DNA from: Candidatus Zixiibacteriota bacterium
Lineage (GTDB): Bacteria; Zixibacteria; MSB-5A5; GN15; FEB-12
DNA length: 64,000 nucleotides
Assembly: GCA_029860345.1 (NCBI GenBank)
Contig: JAOUBJ010000002.1
Span: forward strand, 310,001-374,000
Reading direction: 5' to 3'
In this document: one piece after another, positions 1 through 8,722 of the stretch
How positions within the stretch are numbered: the first letter of the stretch is position 1
Layout of the letters: each line of letters begins with the position of its first letter
Program-made: the position numbers and the translations under genes
The notes under the pieces: generated by a model
Databases searched by the model: none
Seen by the model: the letters and a program-made list of their open reading frames with translations, nothing else
What the model was told of the DNA's origin: nothing

Positions 1-49
1 TACGCGTCGTTTGCGCGTTGAGTACATCGGAGTGTGCTGCCGCATGGGA

Positions 50-1138
50 CTATCCGGCAGCCCTCACGGCTATCCTCCGGCGCCAAATGTACAGGGCCAC
101 CAGCAGCAATAGTATTCCCGCAAGAACCACAACCACCCATATTATTGTCCATTCCGGAGGAGGCGGGTCTTCCACCCCAATGAGCATCTGTCCTCTTAGG
201 AAGCCATCGGGTGTTTCTATCTCCAGGTAGGTTCTCTCCGCGACCAAGCTGTCGACATACTCCAGAGGAAAGCTGCCGTCAGATATCGAGAGACTCACAC
301 CGGTGGTATCAACAGCCTCAAACAACTCGGCGTCCACACTATAGATGACAGGGCCGGGTGCATCTGGCGAACCCACCCGCCAGTGAGCCGCAGAAATCTC
401 GCCGAGCGTAACATTCATTATTGACATTCCCATTACCAAGTCACCGGTTGATGGACGAACGCACCAAGATGCTGCGCCAAAGGCGCTGTCGACCGGTTCC
501 TCAGGATCGATCCCGCCGCCGCCCTTATAGGAATGCTTGCTATCTTTGGAGTGGTTGCCCGCGATGCTGATCACAAACCAGTGGATGTCTAAGTTGTTGT
601 TTGCCACCCATACGTTTCCATGCAAAACCCCTTCGTCGTAATGCTCCCCGCCAATATGTATTGCCGTTGAGATAACAGGTCCGATCGCGTTGAGTCCTTT
701 AGTATAGGAAGGACTCCCCGCGATTACGATCGGGATCCAAGCCAACGGGTTGAGATTCGGAGTTGCTTCCCCAGCATGTGGGCTAGTTTCATGGAGCGCA
801 ACGAACTCGAACCAAACAACGTCACCTCCAGCAGGATTCTTCTCTAGCTCCGTTATCTCACCATCCCACTTCCAGTGTCCTTTATCTTTGAAATTACACG
901 GTGCGTTGGCCGAGACAATATGACGTGTATTCCTCGTTACAGGTCCATGCTGCACGCTTGCGGTGAAGTCTTGCGGATTCATCTCCTTGTATTGCCCGGC
1001 TAACTTACCCGCACTGGCATCCGAACTCAGAACAACACAAACGGTGCCGAGTACAATGACAAACAGCAATCCGGATCGCAGCCGTACCAGAATCCTCCGG
1101 ACACAATGCACTAAAGTGTCAGTCAGGTCTCTTGACAT
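50..1138 (-). CDS. Exported CHRD-like domain protein with C-terminal membrane anchor
   Basis: A 362-residue exported protein of unknown substrate. An N-terminal hydrophobic segment (about residues 23-38) ends in an ASA-G signal-peptidase-like site near residue 43. The C-terminal third has a chordin-type (CHRD) pattern: AHWRVG early, then a stretch ending TYLEIETPDGFLRGQM, which resembles the usual VHT..NP.GEIRGQ ending. A PPPP linker, one long hydrophobic helix (about 334-355) and an RRR stop-transfer follow, so the body should lie outside the cytoplasm, held by the C-terminus. The start at 1138 has GAAAGGA nine bases upstream; the frame stays open to 1210, but those 24 residues precede a normal signal sequence. 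A promoter lies about 150 bases upstream. The CHRD call rests on a short match, so it is moderate; the membrane anchor is clear. Confidence 0.7.
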   Translation of the reverse strand: MSRDLTDTLVHCVRRILVRLRSGLLFVIVLGTVCVVLSSDASAGKLAGQYKEMNPQDFTASVQHGPVTRNTRHIVSANAPCNFKDKGHWKWDGEITELEKNPAGGDVVWFEFVALHETSPHAGEATPNLNPLAWIPIVIAGSPSYTKGLNAIGPVISTAIHIGGEHYDEGVLHGNVWVANNNLDIHWFVISIAGNHSKDSKHSYKGGGGIDPEEPVDSAFGAASWCVRPSTGDLVMGMSIMNVTLGEISAAHWRVGSPDAPGPVIYSVDAELFEAVDTTGVSLSISDGSFPLEYVDSLVAERTYLEIETPDGFLRGQMLIGVEDPPPPEWTIIWVVVVLAGILLLLVALYIWRRRIAVRAAG

Positions 1139-1283
1139 TTCAGGGTATCCTTTCTCCTTACTTGTGATAGACAAAGCTAGTTCTGTCCAAGACGAGTCTT
1201 CCCACACCAAGATGTCAAAACACGGTCGCTCTTTGCCTGCTGAACGAATATGTGAAAATCTAACTCAGTCGGTCAAGATTATT

Positions 1284-1313
1284 ATTGTAGACATGTGCCT
1301 GCATATTAGTCAA
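1284..1313 (-). promoter_or_regulatory. Promoter for the CHRD-domain gene
   Basis: Reading the minus strand, TTGACT is followed after 18 bases by TACAAT. It lies 146 bases upstream of the chosen start of the CHRD-domain gene and points at it. The rest of 1139-1445 is AT-rich intergenic sequence between divergent genes; no convincing plus-strand promoter was found. Confidence 0.6.
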
Positions 1314-1445
1314 ACTTTTACGGTTATTGGATTCGTTCCGTGAACTTTGTTTTTGGCCTGCGGTTGTAATTGGTGAACGATGTCTTAGGCTGAACAGACT
1401 TATGCCTGGCCGATAGATTCGGCTCAAAGCCTTCAGGAGTGACGC

Positions 1446-2726
1446 TTGACCAAATCTAATCCAACTCGTTACGTCATCATCGGCAACGGCGTGGCCGGAA
1501 TCAACGCTGCGGGCGCGATCAGGCGCCGTGACGACAGCGCTGACATCATCGTAATCTCAAGTGAGTCCGATTACTTCTTCGCGCGTACCGCTCTGATGTA
1601 TGTTCATTGCGGCCAGATGAGCGAAGCGGATGTTCGTCCCTTCGGGCCGGATCACTATACCCGGATGCGATTCCATCGGGTCAGAGCGCGAGTAACTTCG
1701 CTCCTTGTCGATGAAAGAAAGCTGGTCCTGGACGACGGTCGCCTGTTTTCCTACGATCGGCTATTGATCGCCGCCGGTTCGGTACCACGTATGTTGGACT
1801 GGCCGGGTGCAGACCTGGACGGTGTCGGCAATTTTGTGACGTGGCAGAATCTCGAGTGGATGCGCGAGAAAGCTGCCACCTCCAGACGGGCTGTGATTGT
1901 CGGCGGCGGGTTGATCGGTGTCGAGGTGGCCGAGGTTTTGTTGCAGGCCGGGCTTGATGTCACGATGGTTATCCGCGAAAACTGGTATTGGCCGATAGCT
2001 TTGGATCAGAGCGAGGGGGAGATGGTCCAGCAGCATTTGGAAAGCCACGGATGCAAGTTACGTCTAAAGACCGAGTGCGAGGAGATCATTGGGAGGAACG
2101 GACGGGTGGTCGGGCTGAAAACGAACAAGGGAGATATCATCGATTGTGATATGGTCGTCTTCACCATTGGAGTTATGCCGCAAACCAACTGGCTGAAAGA
2201 TTCCGGTGTGGTGCTCGACGACTCCGGCGGGATCGTGGTCGACGATCAACTCACTACCAGCGCACCCGACGTCTGGGCGGCCGGGGATTGTGCGTCGGTG
2301 GTTTGGTTCAACGGCGTTCGTCGCCCCGAGCAACTTTGGTACACTTCGCGCGACCAGGGTCTGATCGCCGGGGCCAACATGTGTGGATCACGGAAAGTCT
2401 ACAAGCGTGGCACCCTGTACAATTCCGCTAAGTTTTTCGATCTTGAATACACAACGGCCGGATTGGTGAATTTCGATCTGGACGGCGAACAGAACTGGTA
2501 TCACCGCGAGCCGGGTACATGCTTCTCGATGCGTGTCACCTATCGACCGGACAACTGTGTGGCCGGTTTCAACATGATCGGTCGACGTTGGGATCATCGT
2601 GTTTTGGTTGGCTGGATCCAGGAGAAACGCTCGCTGGATTGGGTCCTTGGTCGATTGGAAGAAGCGCTTTTTGACGAAGAGTTCATGCCGAACTTTGAGC
2701 CACCGGCGATTGGGCAGGGGGCCTGA
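1446..2726 (+). CDS. FAD/NAD(P)-dependent pyridine nucleotide-disulfide-type oxidoreductase
   Basis: A 426-residue flavoprotein that should pass electrons from NAD(P)H through FAD to an unknown acceptor. The first Rossmann motif is at residues 10-20 (IIGNGVAGINA), the NAD-binding fold at about 150-163 (VGGGLIGVEVAE), and the second FAD motif near 277 (VWAAGDCA). There is no CxxxxC redox disulfide after the first motif, so it resembles nitrite/rubredoxin-reductase-like or NADH-oxidase-like members rather than lipoamide dehydrogenase. Translation starts at TTG, with CAGGAG six bases ahead. The stop overlaps the ATG of the next gene, a NapH-type ferredoxin, by one base, so the two are probably coupled and may form one electron-transfer chain. 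Confidence 0.88.
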   Translation: MTKSNPTRYVIIGNGVAGINAAGAIRRRDDSADIIVISSESDYFFARTALMYVHCGQMSEADVRPFGPDHYTRMRFHRVRARVTSLLVDERKLVLDDGRLFSYDRLLIAAGSVPRMLDWPGADLDGVGNFVTWQNLEWMREKAATSRRAVIVGGGLIGVEVAEVLLQAGLDVTMVIRENWYWPIALDQSEGEMVQQHLESHGCKLRLKTECEEIIGRNGRVVGLKTNKGDIIDCDMVVFTIGVMPQTNWLKDSGVVLDDSGGIVVDDQLTTSAPDVWAAGDCASVVWFNGVRRPEQLWYTSRDQGLIAGANMCGSRKVYKRGTLYNSAKFFDLEYTTAGLVNFDLDGEQNWYHREPGTCFSMRVTYRPDNCVAGFNMIGRRWDHRVLVGWIQEKRSLDWVLGRLEEALFDEEFMPNFEPPAIGQGA

Positions 2727-3823
2727 TGCAAGCCGGATTGCTTTCCACCTACAAAAAATCCGTTTCCTCACGCGGCACAGCGGCCTGGGTGGCATCGCTG
2801 ATCCTGTTTGCGTTCTATGTCGTAATGTATTTCACCAGCTTGTTCGATCCGTTGGCTACAGCGCTCGGCCTGGGCAGCCGTTGGACTATTTACGGCATTC
2901 TTTACACGCTGGCTGTGACGGTCGGCGGGCTGTTCTTCCTCAAGCGATATGGCAATAGTAGGTATCAGCGCAGGCGAACGATCAGTGTCATGTTTTTTCA
3001 GGTAGTATTCGCCTTCTCAATCCCGATGCTCATGGAACTGTTCGGACAACGCGGCTTTATTCTGAATCTCTTCTGGCCGCTCAAAATAGACTACTTCTAT
3101 CCATCGTACATTTTGGAGTATCCTCTGCCTTTGGTGTTGTACGCTTTTCTCGGTTTCGTGCTTCTGGTGCCGCTTTTGACTTATATGTATGGCAAGCGTT
3201 GGTACTGTAGCTGGGTGTGTGGGTGCGGCGGACTGGCCGAGACTGCCGGCGATCCCTTCAGGCATCTGTCGAGCAAATCACCACGCGCATGGACATTCGA
3301 GCAACTATCGATCCACGGAATCATGCTGTTCGCCTTTGTCACCACCGCTTTGGTGATTGTCAACTGGAGCCTGGGGCACGTGGATGCGTCGGGCGAGATG
3401 GCGCCGCGTTTCGCGACATTTTCGGCAGTCGTCTTCAAGATACAAGGCATCTACGGCTTTGTGGTCGTGGCCCTTCTGTCCGGAGTGTTGGGCGTCGGGT
3501 TGTATCCGCTGTTGGGCAGCCGCGTCTGGTGTCGTTTTTTCTGTCCGTTGGCGGCCTTCATGGGGTTGATTCAGAAGTTCGGACGTTTTCGCATCACGGT
3601 CAAGGACGACATGTGCATCTCATGCGGCAATTGCAGCACCTACTGTGAAATGGGCATCGACGTTCGTATGTACGCACAGAACAATCAAAGTTTCAAACGA
3701 GCCGCCTGTGTCGGTTGCGGGATATGTGCCCATGTATGCCCGCGGGGGGTTCTGAAACTGGAGAACAAATGGGATGTCAGCCCGCTTAGCCGACAAAGCA
3801 ATCAGAACGTGACCGATCTGTGA
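2726..3823 (+). CDS. NapH/NosR-type membrane 4Fe-4S ferredoxin
   Basis: A 365-residue polytopic membrane protein expected to carry electrons across or along the cytoplasmic membrane. Several hydrophobic helices (from about residue 22 to 280) are interrupted by two cysteine motifs typical of the family: YCSWVCGCGG around residue 158 and WCRFFCPL around 268. The C-terminal domain holds two clusters of the CxxCxxCxxxC kind (CISCGNCSTYC near 298 and CVGCGICAHVCP near 332), that is, two [4Fe-4S] centres. The first motif reads CGCGG where relatives have CPYG or CPxG. Overlap with the flavoprotein suggests that protein is its electron donor. The final acceptor is not identified here. Confidence 0.88.
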   Translation: MQAGLLSTYKKSVSSRGTAAWVASLILFAFYVVMYFTSLFDPLATALGLGSRWTIYGILYTLAVTVGGLFFLKRYGNSRYQRRRTISVMFFQVVFAFSIPMLMELFGQRGFILNLFWPLKIDYFYPSYILEYPLPLVLYAFLGFVLLVPLLTYMYGKRWYCSWVCGCGGLAETAGDPFRHLSSKSPRAWTFEQLSIHGIMLFAFVTTALVIVNWSLGHVDASGEMAPRFATFSAVVFKIQGIYGFVVVALLSGVLGVGLYPLLGSRVWCRFFCPLAAFMGLIQKFGRFRITVKDDMCISCGNCSTYCEMGIDVRMYAQNNQSFKRAACVGCGICAHVCPRGVLKLENKWDVSPLSRQSNQNVTDL

Positions 3824-3848
3824 TCCGGTTACCGCGAAGGAGATACGG

Positions 3849-4646
3849 ATGAAAAAACTGGTTCCAATCCTGCCGCTGTTGATACTGGCTGCCTGTGGTG
3901 GTCAGGAAGCGCGCACCGATGTCGAACTCAAGCCCTACGACTTCACTTACCGATCCTACGCCAAACTTCTTTCCGAGTTCGTGATCGACGAACGGATAGC
4001 TTACGCTTCGCTAAAGGAAGAACGGGCGGGCCTGGACACGCTGGTTGAGACCCTTGCCTCGGCCGACTTGAGTCAGGCAACCGCTACGCAGAAACTGGCT
4101 TTCTACATTAACGCCTACAACATTCTTACGCTGCGCTCTGTCATAGACGCCTATCCGGTAGAGTCCATCAAAGATATCGACGGCGTCTGGGATAAAACGC
4201 ATTGGACAGTGGCTTCAGATAAACTGACGCTGAACGATATCGAGCACGAGATACTGCGCAAGAAGTTCGACGAACCCCGGATTCACGTCGCCGTCAACTG
4301 CGCCTCGATTGGTTGTCCGCCGTTGCTGAATGCGCCGTACTATCCAGATTCTGTCGATGCCCAGTTGGAATTTTCATCACGACGGTTTGCGTCGTCGTCA
4401 TTGCACAACTCATTTGATTTTAAGGAGAGTAGGGCGCAAGTGTCGGCCATCTTTGATTGGTTCGGTGATGATTTTGCAGAACGGTATTACGATGCGGACA
4501 GGTTCCCCGGCACCTCAAAGAAGGAAAACGCTTCGCTCAATTTCTTGTTGATGCATCTTGAATTACCACCGGGCGGCGAGGACAGCCGGGTGACGTTCGA
4601 CATTACGTACAATGACTACGATTGGTCGCTGAACGATCTGGAGTAG
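3849..4646 (+). CDS. DUF547 lipoprotein
   Basis: A 265-residue protein of the DUF547 family, whose biochemical role is not known. The N-terminus MKKLVPILPLLILAAC is a lipoprotein signal with a LAAC lipobox (Cys16), so the mature protein should be tethered to a membrane facing the periplasm. Family features include FYINAYNILTLRSV near residue 88, WTVASDKLTLNDIEHEILR near 120 and HVAVNCASIGCPPL near 150, with two conserved cysteines. AAGGAG precedes the ATG. DUF547 genes often travel with glycosyltransferase and radical SAM genes, as here. It sits 7 bases before a family 2 glycosyltransferase in the same operon. Confidence 0.9.
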   Translation: MKKLVPILPLLILAACGGQEARTDVELKPYDFTYRSYAKLLSEFVIDERIAYASLKEERAGLDTLVETLASADLSQATATQKLAFYINAYNILTLRSVIDAYPVESIKDIDGVWDKTHWTVASDKLTLNDIEHEILRKKFDEPRIHVAVNCASIGCPPLLNAPYYPDSVDAQLEFSSRRFASSSLHNSFDFKESRAQVSAIFDWFGDDFAERYYDADRFPGTSKKENASLNFLLMHLELPPGGEDSRVTFDITYNDYDWSLNDLE

Positions 4647-4653
4647 CTGCACA

Positions 4654-5346
4654 ATGCGGGAGGGTCTCAAGGTAGTCGCGATCATTCCTGCTTTGAACGA
4701 AGAAGCATCCATCGGCAAGGTCATTGCGGATTTGCCGGACATGGTCGGCTGTATAATTGTGTGCGACAATGGTTGCACCGATAGAACCGCGCAAATTGCT
4801 CAAGATGCCGGGGCGAAGGTGGTGACGGAACCGGAACGTGGCTATGGAGCGGCTTGTCTCAAGGCGGTGGCGGCCGTGCCCGGGGATACCGATATTCTGT
4901 TGTTCATCGACGGCGATTACAGTGACTACCCGCAGGAAGCCATCGACATCATCAATCCAATTGTCGAAGGTGAGGCCGACATGGTGATCGGATCGCGGAT
5001 GATGACCTTGAAAGACCATCGTTCACTACCGCCGGTAGCCGCATTCGGGAACTGGTTGACGTCGTGGCTGATCCGCATCAGGTGGGGGATTCGATTCACC
5101 GACATAGGTCCCTTCCGGGCAATTCGGTTTGAGGCCTATCAGAGACTGGGGATGCGTGATCGTAATTTCGGCTGGACCACCGAAATGCAGGTGAAGGCGG
5201 TCAAACAGAAACTCAGCTGCCTTGAGGTACCGGTGTCGTACCGTCCACGCATTGGTGTCTCCAAAATCTCGGGTACAGTTTCCGGTTCCATTCGGGCCGG
5301 GGTGAAGTTCCTGTGGATTTTCCTGCGCGAGGCTGTCACCAGATGA
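4654..5346 (+). CDS. Family 2 glycosyltransferase, dolichyl-phosphate-mannose-synthase-like
   Basis: A 230-residue soluble GT-A enzyme that should transfer a sugar from a nucleotide donor to an undecaprenyl-phosphate-like lipid or another acceptor. The N-terminal motif VVAIIPALNEEASI, the nucleotide-binding CDNGCTDRT near residue 35, and FIDGDYSDYP (DxD-like metal site, near 90) are characteristic. Family length is normal and there is no C-terminal membrane domain, unlike GtrB. The stop codon overlaps the next ATG as ATGA, indicating translational coupling with a polytopic GT-C-like transferase. That pairing suggests this enzyme makes the lipid-linked sugar that its neighbour uses. Confidence 0.88.
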   Translation: MREGLKVVAIIPALNEEASIGKVIADLPDMVGCIIVCDNGCTDRTAQIAQDAGAKVVTEPERGYGAACLKAVAAVPGDTDILLFIDGDYSDYPQEAIDIINPIVEGEADMVIGSRMMTLKDHRSLPPVAAFGNWLTSWLIRIRWGIRFTDIGPFRAIRFEAYQRLGMRDRNFGWTTEMQVKAVKQKLSCLEVPVSYRPRIGVSKISGTVSGSIRAGVKFLWIFLREAVTR

Positions 5347-6650
5347 ACCGCAATCTGCTTTTGATAGTTTGCATGGTGCTCCTGATCGTGGCCGCCGCCC
5401 TGATGTTCTATCCCGACAATGAGTCGCCACGAGTTCTCAAGTTTGTGATCATTGCGCAGGTGATGTTCGCTTTGTCGATAGCGTTATTCGCGATTGGACG
5501 CAAGTTTGACTTCGACAAGCGGGATCGGCCGTTGTTCTACATCGTTCTCGTGTTCGCCGTGGTTATCAGAGCGGTCATGTTCTTCGGACCGGGGGATAGT
5601 TTTTGGTTTTCAGACGATGTTTATCGCTACGTGTGGGACGGTAAGGTCGCGTCGCACGGCGTCAATCCTTACCTGTACTCCCCGCGTGCCGGTGAGGTTG
5701 CGCATCTTGTCGACACGGTAATCCATCCCAAAATCAACCATGCCTGGCTGCCAACCATCTATCCTCCGTTGGCCCAGTATGTCTTCATCGCCGCCTACCA
5801 GCTATCGGGCGACTCTGCCTGGGGCTTCAAGCTCATCAGTGCTTTCTTTGAACTGTTGACATTGCTGGTTTTGCTGGTATGGTTTCGGCAACATGGGATC
5901 AGCCGCTCTCACATTCTGCTTTGGCTGTTCGCACCGCTGGTACTGATCGAATTCTACATGTCGGCGCACATAGATATTCTGGCCATGCCGTTTCTGGTGA
6001 CAACGCTCATCGCTGCTCACGATAAACGTGCGGGCACTACCGCCATCATGTTGGCCCTGGCGACTCTGGTGAAGTTCTACGGGTTGCTGTTTGTGCCTTA
6101 CATACTCATGGAGTTCAGAGGGCGCCAACGCATACGGTTTATCGCGGTCTATCTCGCCTTCATAGTGGCATCGTATCTGCCGTTTGCAATCGACGGCCGG
6201 TGGGCGTTTCTGGGTTCGCTGTTCGAGTATCTGAGCAGCTGGCAATTCAACGCCTCATTATTCTTTGTTTTCAAGTACGTGTTGGGTCTTTCATGGGCGC
6301 GCCACCTGGCCGCCGGATTGCTTGTACTCTGGTTGGTCTATTTGTTCATTCGACGGCTTGACCTCCTGCAACGTATGTTTGGCGCCATGGCCGGTTATAT
6401 TGTATTGACCACAACGCTGTTTCCGTGGTACTTTGTATGGATGTATCCGTTCCTGTTGCGAAATCTCTCGCCCGCTTTTGTGTTCTTGTCGGGCAGCGTC
6501 CTGTTATCATACCATGTTCACATTGGTTTTTACGCTACCGGTGAGTGGACGCCGATCATCTGGACCGGGTTGGTCGAGTACATACCTTTTTATGCCTTGC
6601 TGATTCTCTTCGCCGTGCGCAAGCGCAGAAGGAGCATGCTCGATGCGTGA
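5343..6650 (+). CDS. GT-C-type polytopic glycosyltransferase (GT87/mannosyltransferase-like)
   Basis: A 435-residue membrane protein with about 10-12 hydrophobic helices. The first extracytoplasmic loop after helix 2-3 carries WFSDDVYRYVWDGKVASHGVNPY, the acidic-rich loop expected for lipid-phosphosugar-dependent GT-C enzymes (broken here by normal spacing, around residues 88-110). A second conserved block, PTIYPPLAQYVF, follows near 140. It should take a sugar from a polyprenyl-phosphate donor on the outer face of the inner membrane. The start at 5343 is preferred over 5313 because its ATGA overlap matches the stop of the preceding gene. Substrate specificity cannot be read from sequence. 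Confidence 0.82.
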   Translation: MNRNLLLIVCMVLLIVAAALMFYPDNESPRVLKFVIIAQVMFALSIALFAIGRKFDFDKRDRPLFYIVLVFAVVIRAVMFFGPGDSFWFSDDVYRYVWDGKVASHGVNPYLYSPRAGEVAHLVDTVIHPKINHAWLPTIYPPLAQYVFIAAYQLSGDSAWGFKLISAFFELLTLLVLLVWFRQHGISRSHILLWLFAPLVLIEFYMSAHIDILAMPFLVTTLIAAHDKRAGTTAIMLALATLVKFYGLLFVPYILMEFRGRQRIRFIAVYLAFIVASYLPFAIDGRWAFLGSLFEYLSSWQFNASLFFVFKYVLGLSWARHLAAGLLVLWLVYLFIRRLDLLQRMFGAMAGYIVLTTTLFPWYFVWMYPFLLRNLSPAFVFLSGSVLLSYHVHIGFYATGEWTPIIWTGLVEYIPFYALLILFAVRKRRRSMLDA

Positions 6651-8091
6651 GATGTTTGTGGGCTTCTACTTCTTTCTGCTGTTCTACATCGCTTTCTACG
6701 GCATCCAGATTTACTGGCTTGTCTTTCTGTACATGCGCAAGCGTGACAATCCACATAGGCGACCCGAGGAGACCCAGATTCGTCCGATGGTAACCGTCCA
6801 ACTACCGGTATACAATGAAAAGGCGGTGGTGGTCCGCTTGATGCAGGCGGTGGCACGATTCGATTGGCCGACCGACAAACTCGAAATCCAGGTGCTGGAT
6901 GACTCCGATGATGTTACTTCCTCGCTGATTAAGCAAGAAGCGGCCAGGCTCGTCAAAAAGGGAATCAGGATCAAGCAAATCAAACGCACCAATCGCCACG
7001 GCTTCAAGGCAGGAGCTTTGCAACAAGGACTGGCTTCAGCCAAGGGCGAATTCATAGCCGTGTTCGACGCCGACAATGTGCCGCATCCGGACTTTCTTAG
7101 GCGGCTGATGCCGTACCTGAAAGATCCGTCGGTAGGCTTGGTGCAAGCGCGCTGGGGTTTTCTCAATCGTAACCAATCGCTGCTGTGTCGGGCGCAGGCT
7201 TTGTTTCTCGATGCCCATTTCTATGTGGAGCAAGCAGCACGTTCCCGTGGCGACCTGCCCATGAACTTCAACGGCACGGCCGGAATCTGGCGGCGGGAGG
7301 CCATCGACCAGGCCGGTGGGTGGCAATTCGATACCCTCACCGAAGACCTCGATCTTTCCTACCGCGCCCAGCTGGCCGGCTATCGGTTCTTGTTTGTCGA
7401 TGATGTCGAAGTGCCTACAGAGTTGCCCAGCTCCATCCGCGCCTTCAAAACACAACAGCATCGATGGGCGAGAGGCGCCATGGAGACCGGTCTGAAACTG
7501 CTGCCGGCTATTTGGCGTTCTCAGCTGCCGATGCGATCAAAGATAGCATCCTCGTTTCATCTCACCCAAAAATCGGTAGCCGTTGCTTTGATGCTGTTGT
7601 CGATCATGTTGGTGCCGGCTTTGTACTTTCGCATTGAAGGAGGTGCCTGGAAGCTGTTGATGATAGACCTGCCCATATTCTTGGCCGGCGCCGGGTCGAT
7701 GTCGATCTTCTATGGGCTGGCCTACAGGCGCGGCAGCCCGGCCGGAAACGGTTGGTCCAAACTCATTCTGCCGCTACTTACATCGCTGGGCATCGGCCTT
7801 TCGGTAAACAATTCACTGGCCATCATGGGGGCAGTGTTCGGACGCCGTCGACACTTCGTCCGCACGCCCAAAAGTGGATGCCGAGAACAAGACCGGACCA
7901 AACTACCGGCTGAGTACAAAGTACCGTTCGATCACACGGTGTGGGTAGAGACTATGCTGGCCATGTACGCGGTGTGCGCGGTGGGTTGTGCCGTAGATGC
8001 CGGTCTGGCGGCATCGGTGCCGTTCTTGTTGACTTTTGCATTCGGCTACAGCTATTACAGCGTGGTATCAATCAGGGAACTCCATGGCTAA
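6643..8091 (+). CDS. Processive family 2 glycosyltransferase, CesA/CslA-like
   Basis: A 482-residue membrane GT2 enzyme of the cellulose/glucomannan synthase type. An N-terminal helix (about 5-28) is followed by the catalytic domain, with VTVQLPVYNE, DDSDD near residue 88, a FDADN metal motif near 145, TEDLDLSYR (TED, catalytic base) near 235 and QQHRWARG (QxxRW, acceptor site) near 275. Four to five C-terminal helices follow. The QxxRW motif marks processive beta-glycan synthases, although ceramide and other single-addition transferases of this fold also carry it. It overlaps the genes on either side by 8 bases, so all three belong to one transcript. No PilZ domain is present. Confidence 0.87.
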   Translation: MREMFVGFYFFLLFYIAFYGIQIYWLVFLYMRKRDNPHRRPEETQIRPMVTVQLPVYNEKAVVVRLMQAVARFDWPTDKLEIQVLDDSDDVTSSLIKQEAARLVKKGIRIKQIKRTNRHGFKAGALQQGLASAKGEFIAVFDADNVPHPDFLRRLMPYLKDPSVGLVQARWGFLNRNQSLLCRAQALFLDAHFYVEQAARSRGDLPMNFNGTAGIWRREAIDQAGGWQFDTLTEDLDLSYRAQLAGYRFLFVDDVEVPTELPSSIRAFKTQQHRWARGAMETGLKLLPAIWRSQLPMRSKIASSFHLTQKSVAVALMLLSIMLVPALYFRIEGGAWKLLMIDLPIFLAGAGSMSIFYGLAYRRGSPAGNGWSKLILPLLTSLGIGLSVNNSLAIMGAVFGRRRHFVRTPKSGCREQDRTKLPAEYKVPFDHTVWVETMLAMYAVCAVGCAVDAGLAASVPFLLTFAFGYSYYSVVSIRELHG

Positions 8092-8722
8092 GTGTGCAGT
8101 CGGCTTGATGGCTAAGTACCCCCAACGTGGTCAGGTAAAGACCCGTCTGGCGGCCGACATCGGCGCCGATGAAGCCCTGCGTGTCTATAACGATCTGCTC
8201 AGCCGGGCAATTGCCGTAGTGAGTGACCTGAAAGAGGCCCATTTCGGGCGTGCCGTCTTTGTTACACCGTCCAACCTGCGAGATCAGTTCAAGAACGATC
8301 ACCCGGAGCTTGATGCTTACTGGTCTCAGTCGGAAGGTGATCTCGGCGTGCGAATGAATCAAGCCCTGGCACTCTTGCTCAGCCTGCCCAACATCAATAA
8401 AGCCATTCTGATCGGTACCGACATCCCCGAAATCGATGGTGACATAATCCAACAGGCATCAGATGCGCTCGATGATCACGACTGTGTGATCGGCCCCACT
8501 GTTGACGGCGGCTACTATTTGATCGGTATGCGAGAGGTTAAGGCTGGACTTTTTCAGGCGGTCGCGTGGGGGACTCCATCGGTTCTGAGTGAAACACTGA
8601 CCATCTGTGGACAACTCGGGCTGGCGGTACGCCTGCTGCCCGAATTGCGCGATCTGGACGATCTTGATGACCTCAAACAATTCGCGGCGACGGGAGTAAT
8701 TAGTGTGAACCGCATGCCGTGA
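8084..8722 (+). CDS. DUF2064 / TIGR04282-type transferase
   Basis: A 212-residue member of the family annotated as rSAM/selenodomain-associated transferase 1 (DUF2064), a GT-A-like nucleotidyl- or glycosyltransferase fold. Signature segments are AKYPQRGQVKTRLA at residues 10-23 (the KTRL donor-site motif), LIGTDIPEI near 110, and GPTVDGGYYLIGM near 140. The start at 8084 follows GGGAACTCC and overlaps the previous stop; an upstream in-frame ATG at 8036 lies inside the previous gene. Relatives frequently neighbour radical SAM enzymes, DUF547 proteins and a GT2 enzyme, the set present here. The true substrate is not established. Confidence 0.85.
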   Translation: MAKCAVGLMAKYPQRGQVKTRLAADIGADEALRVYNDLLSRAIAVVSDLKEAHFGRAVFVTPSNLRDQFKNDHPELDAYWSQSEGDLGVRMNQALALLLSLPNINKAILIGTDIPEIDGDIIQQASDALDDHDCVIGPTVDGGYYLIGMREVKAGLFQAVAWGTPSVLSETLTICGQLGLAVRLLPELRDLDDLDDLKQFAATGVISVNRMP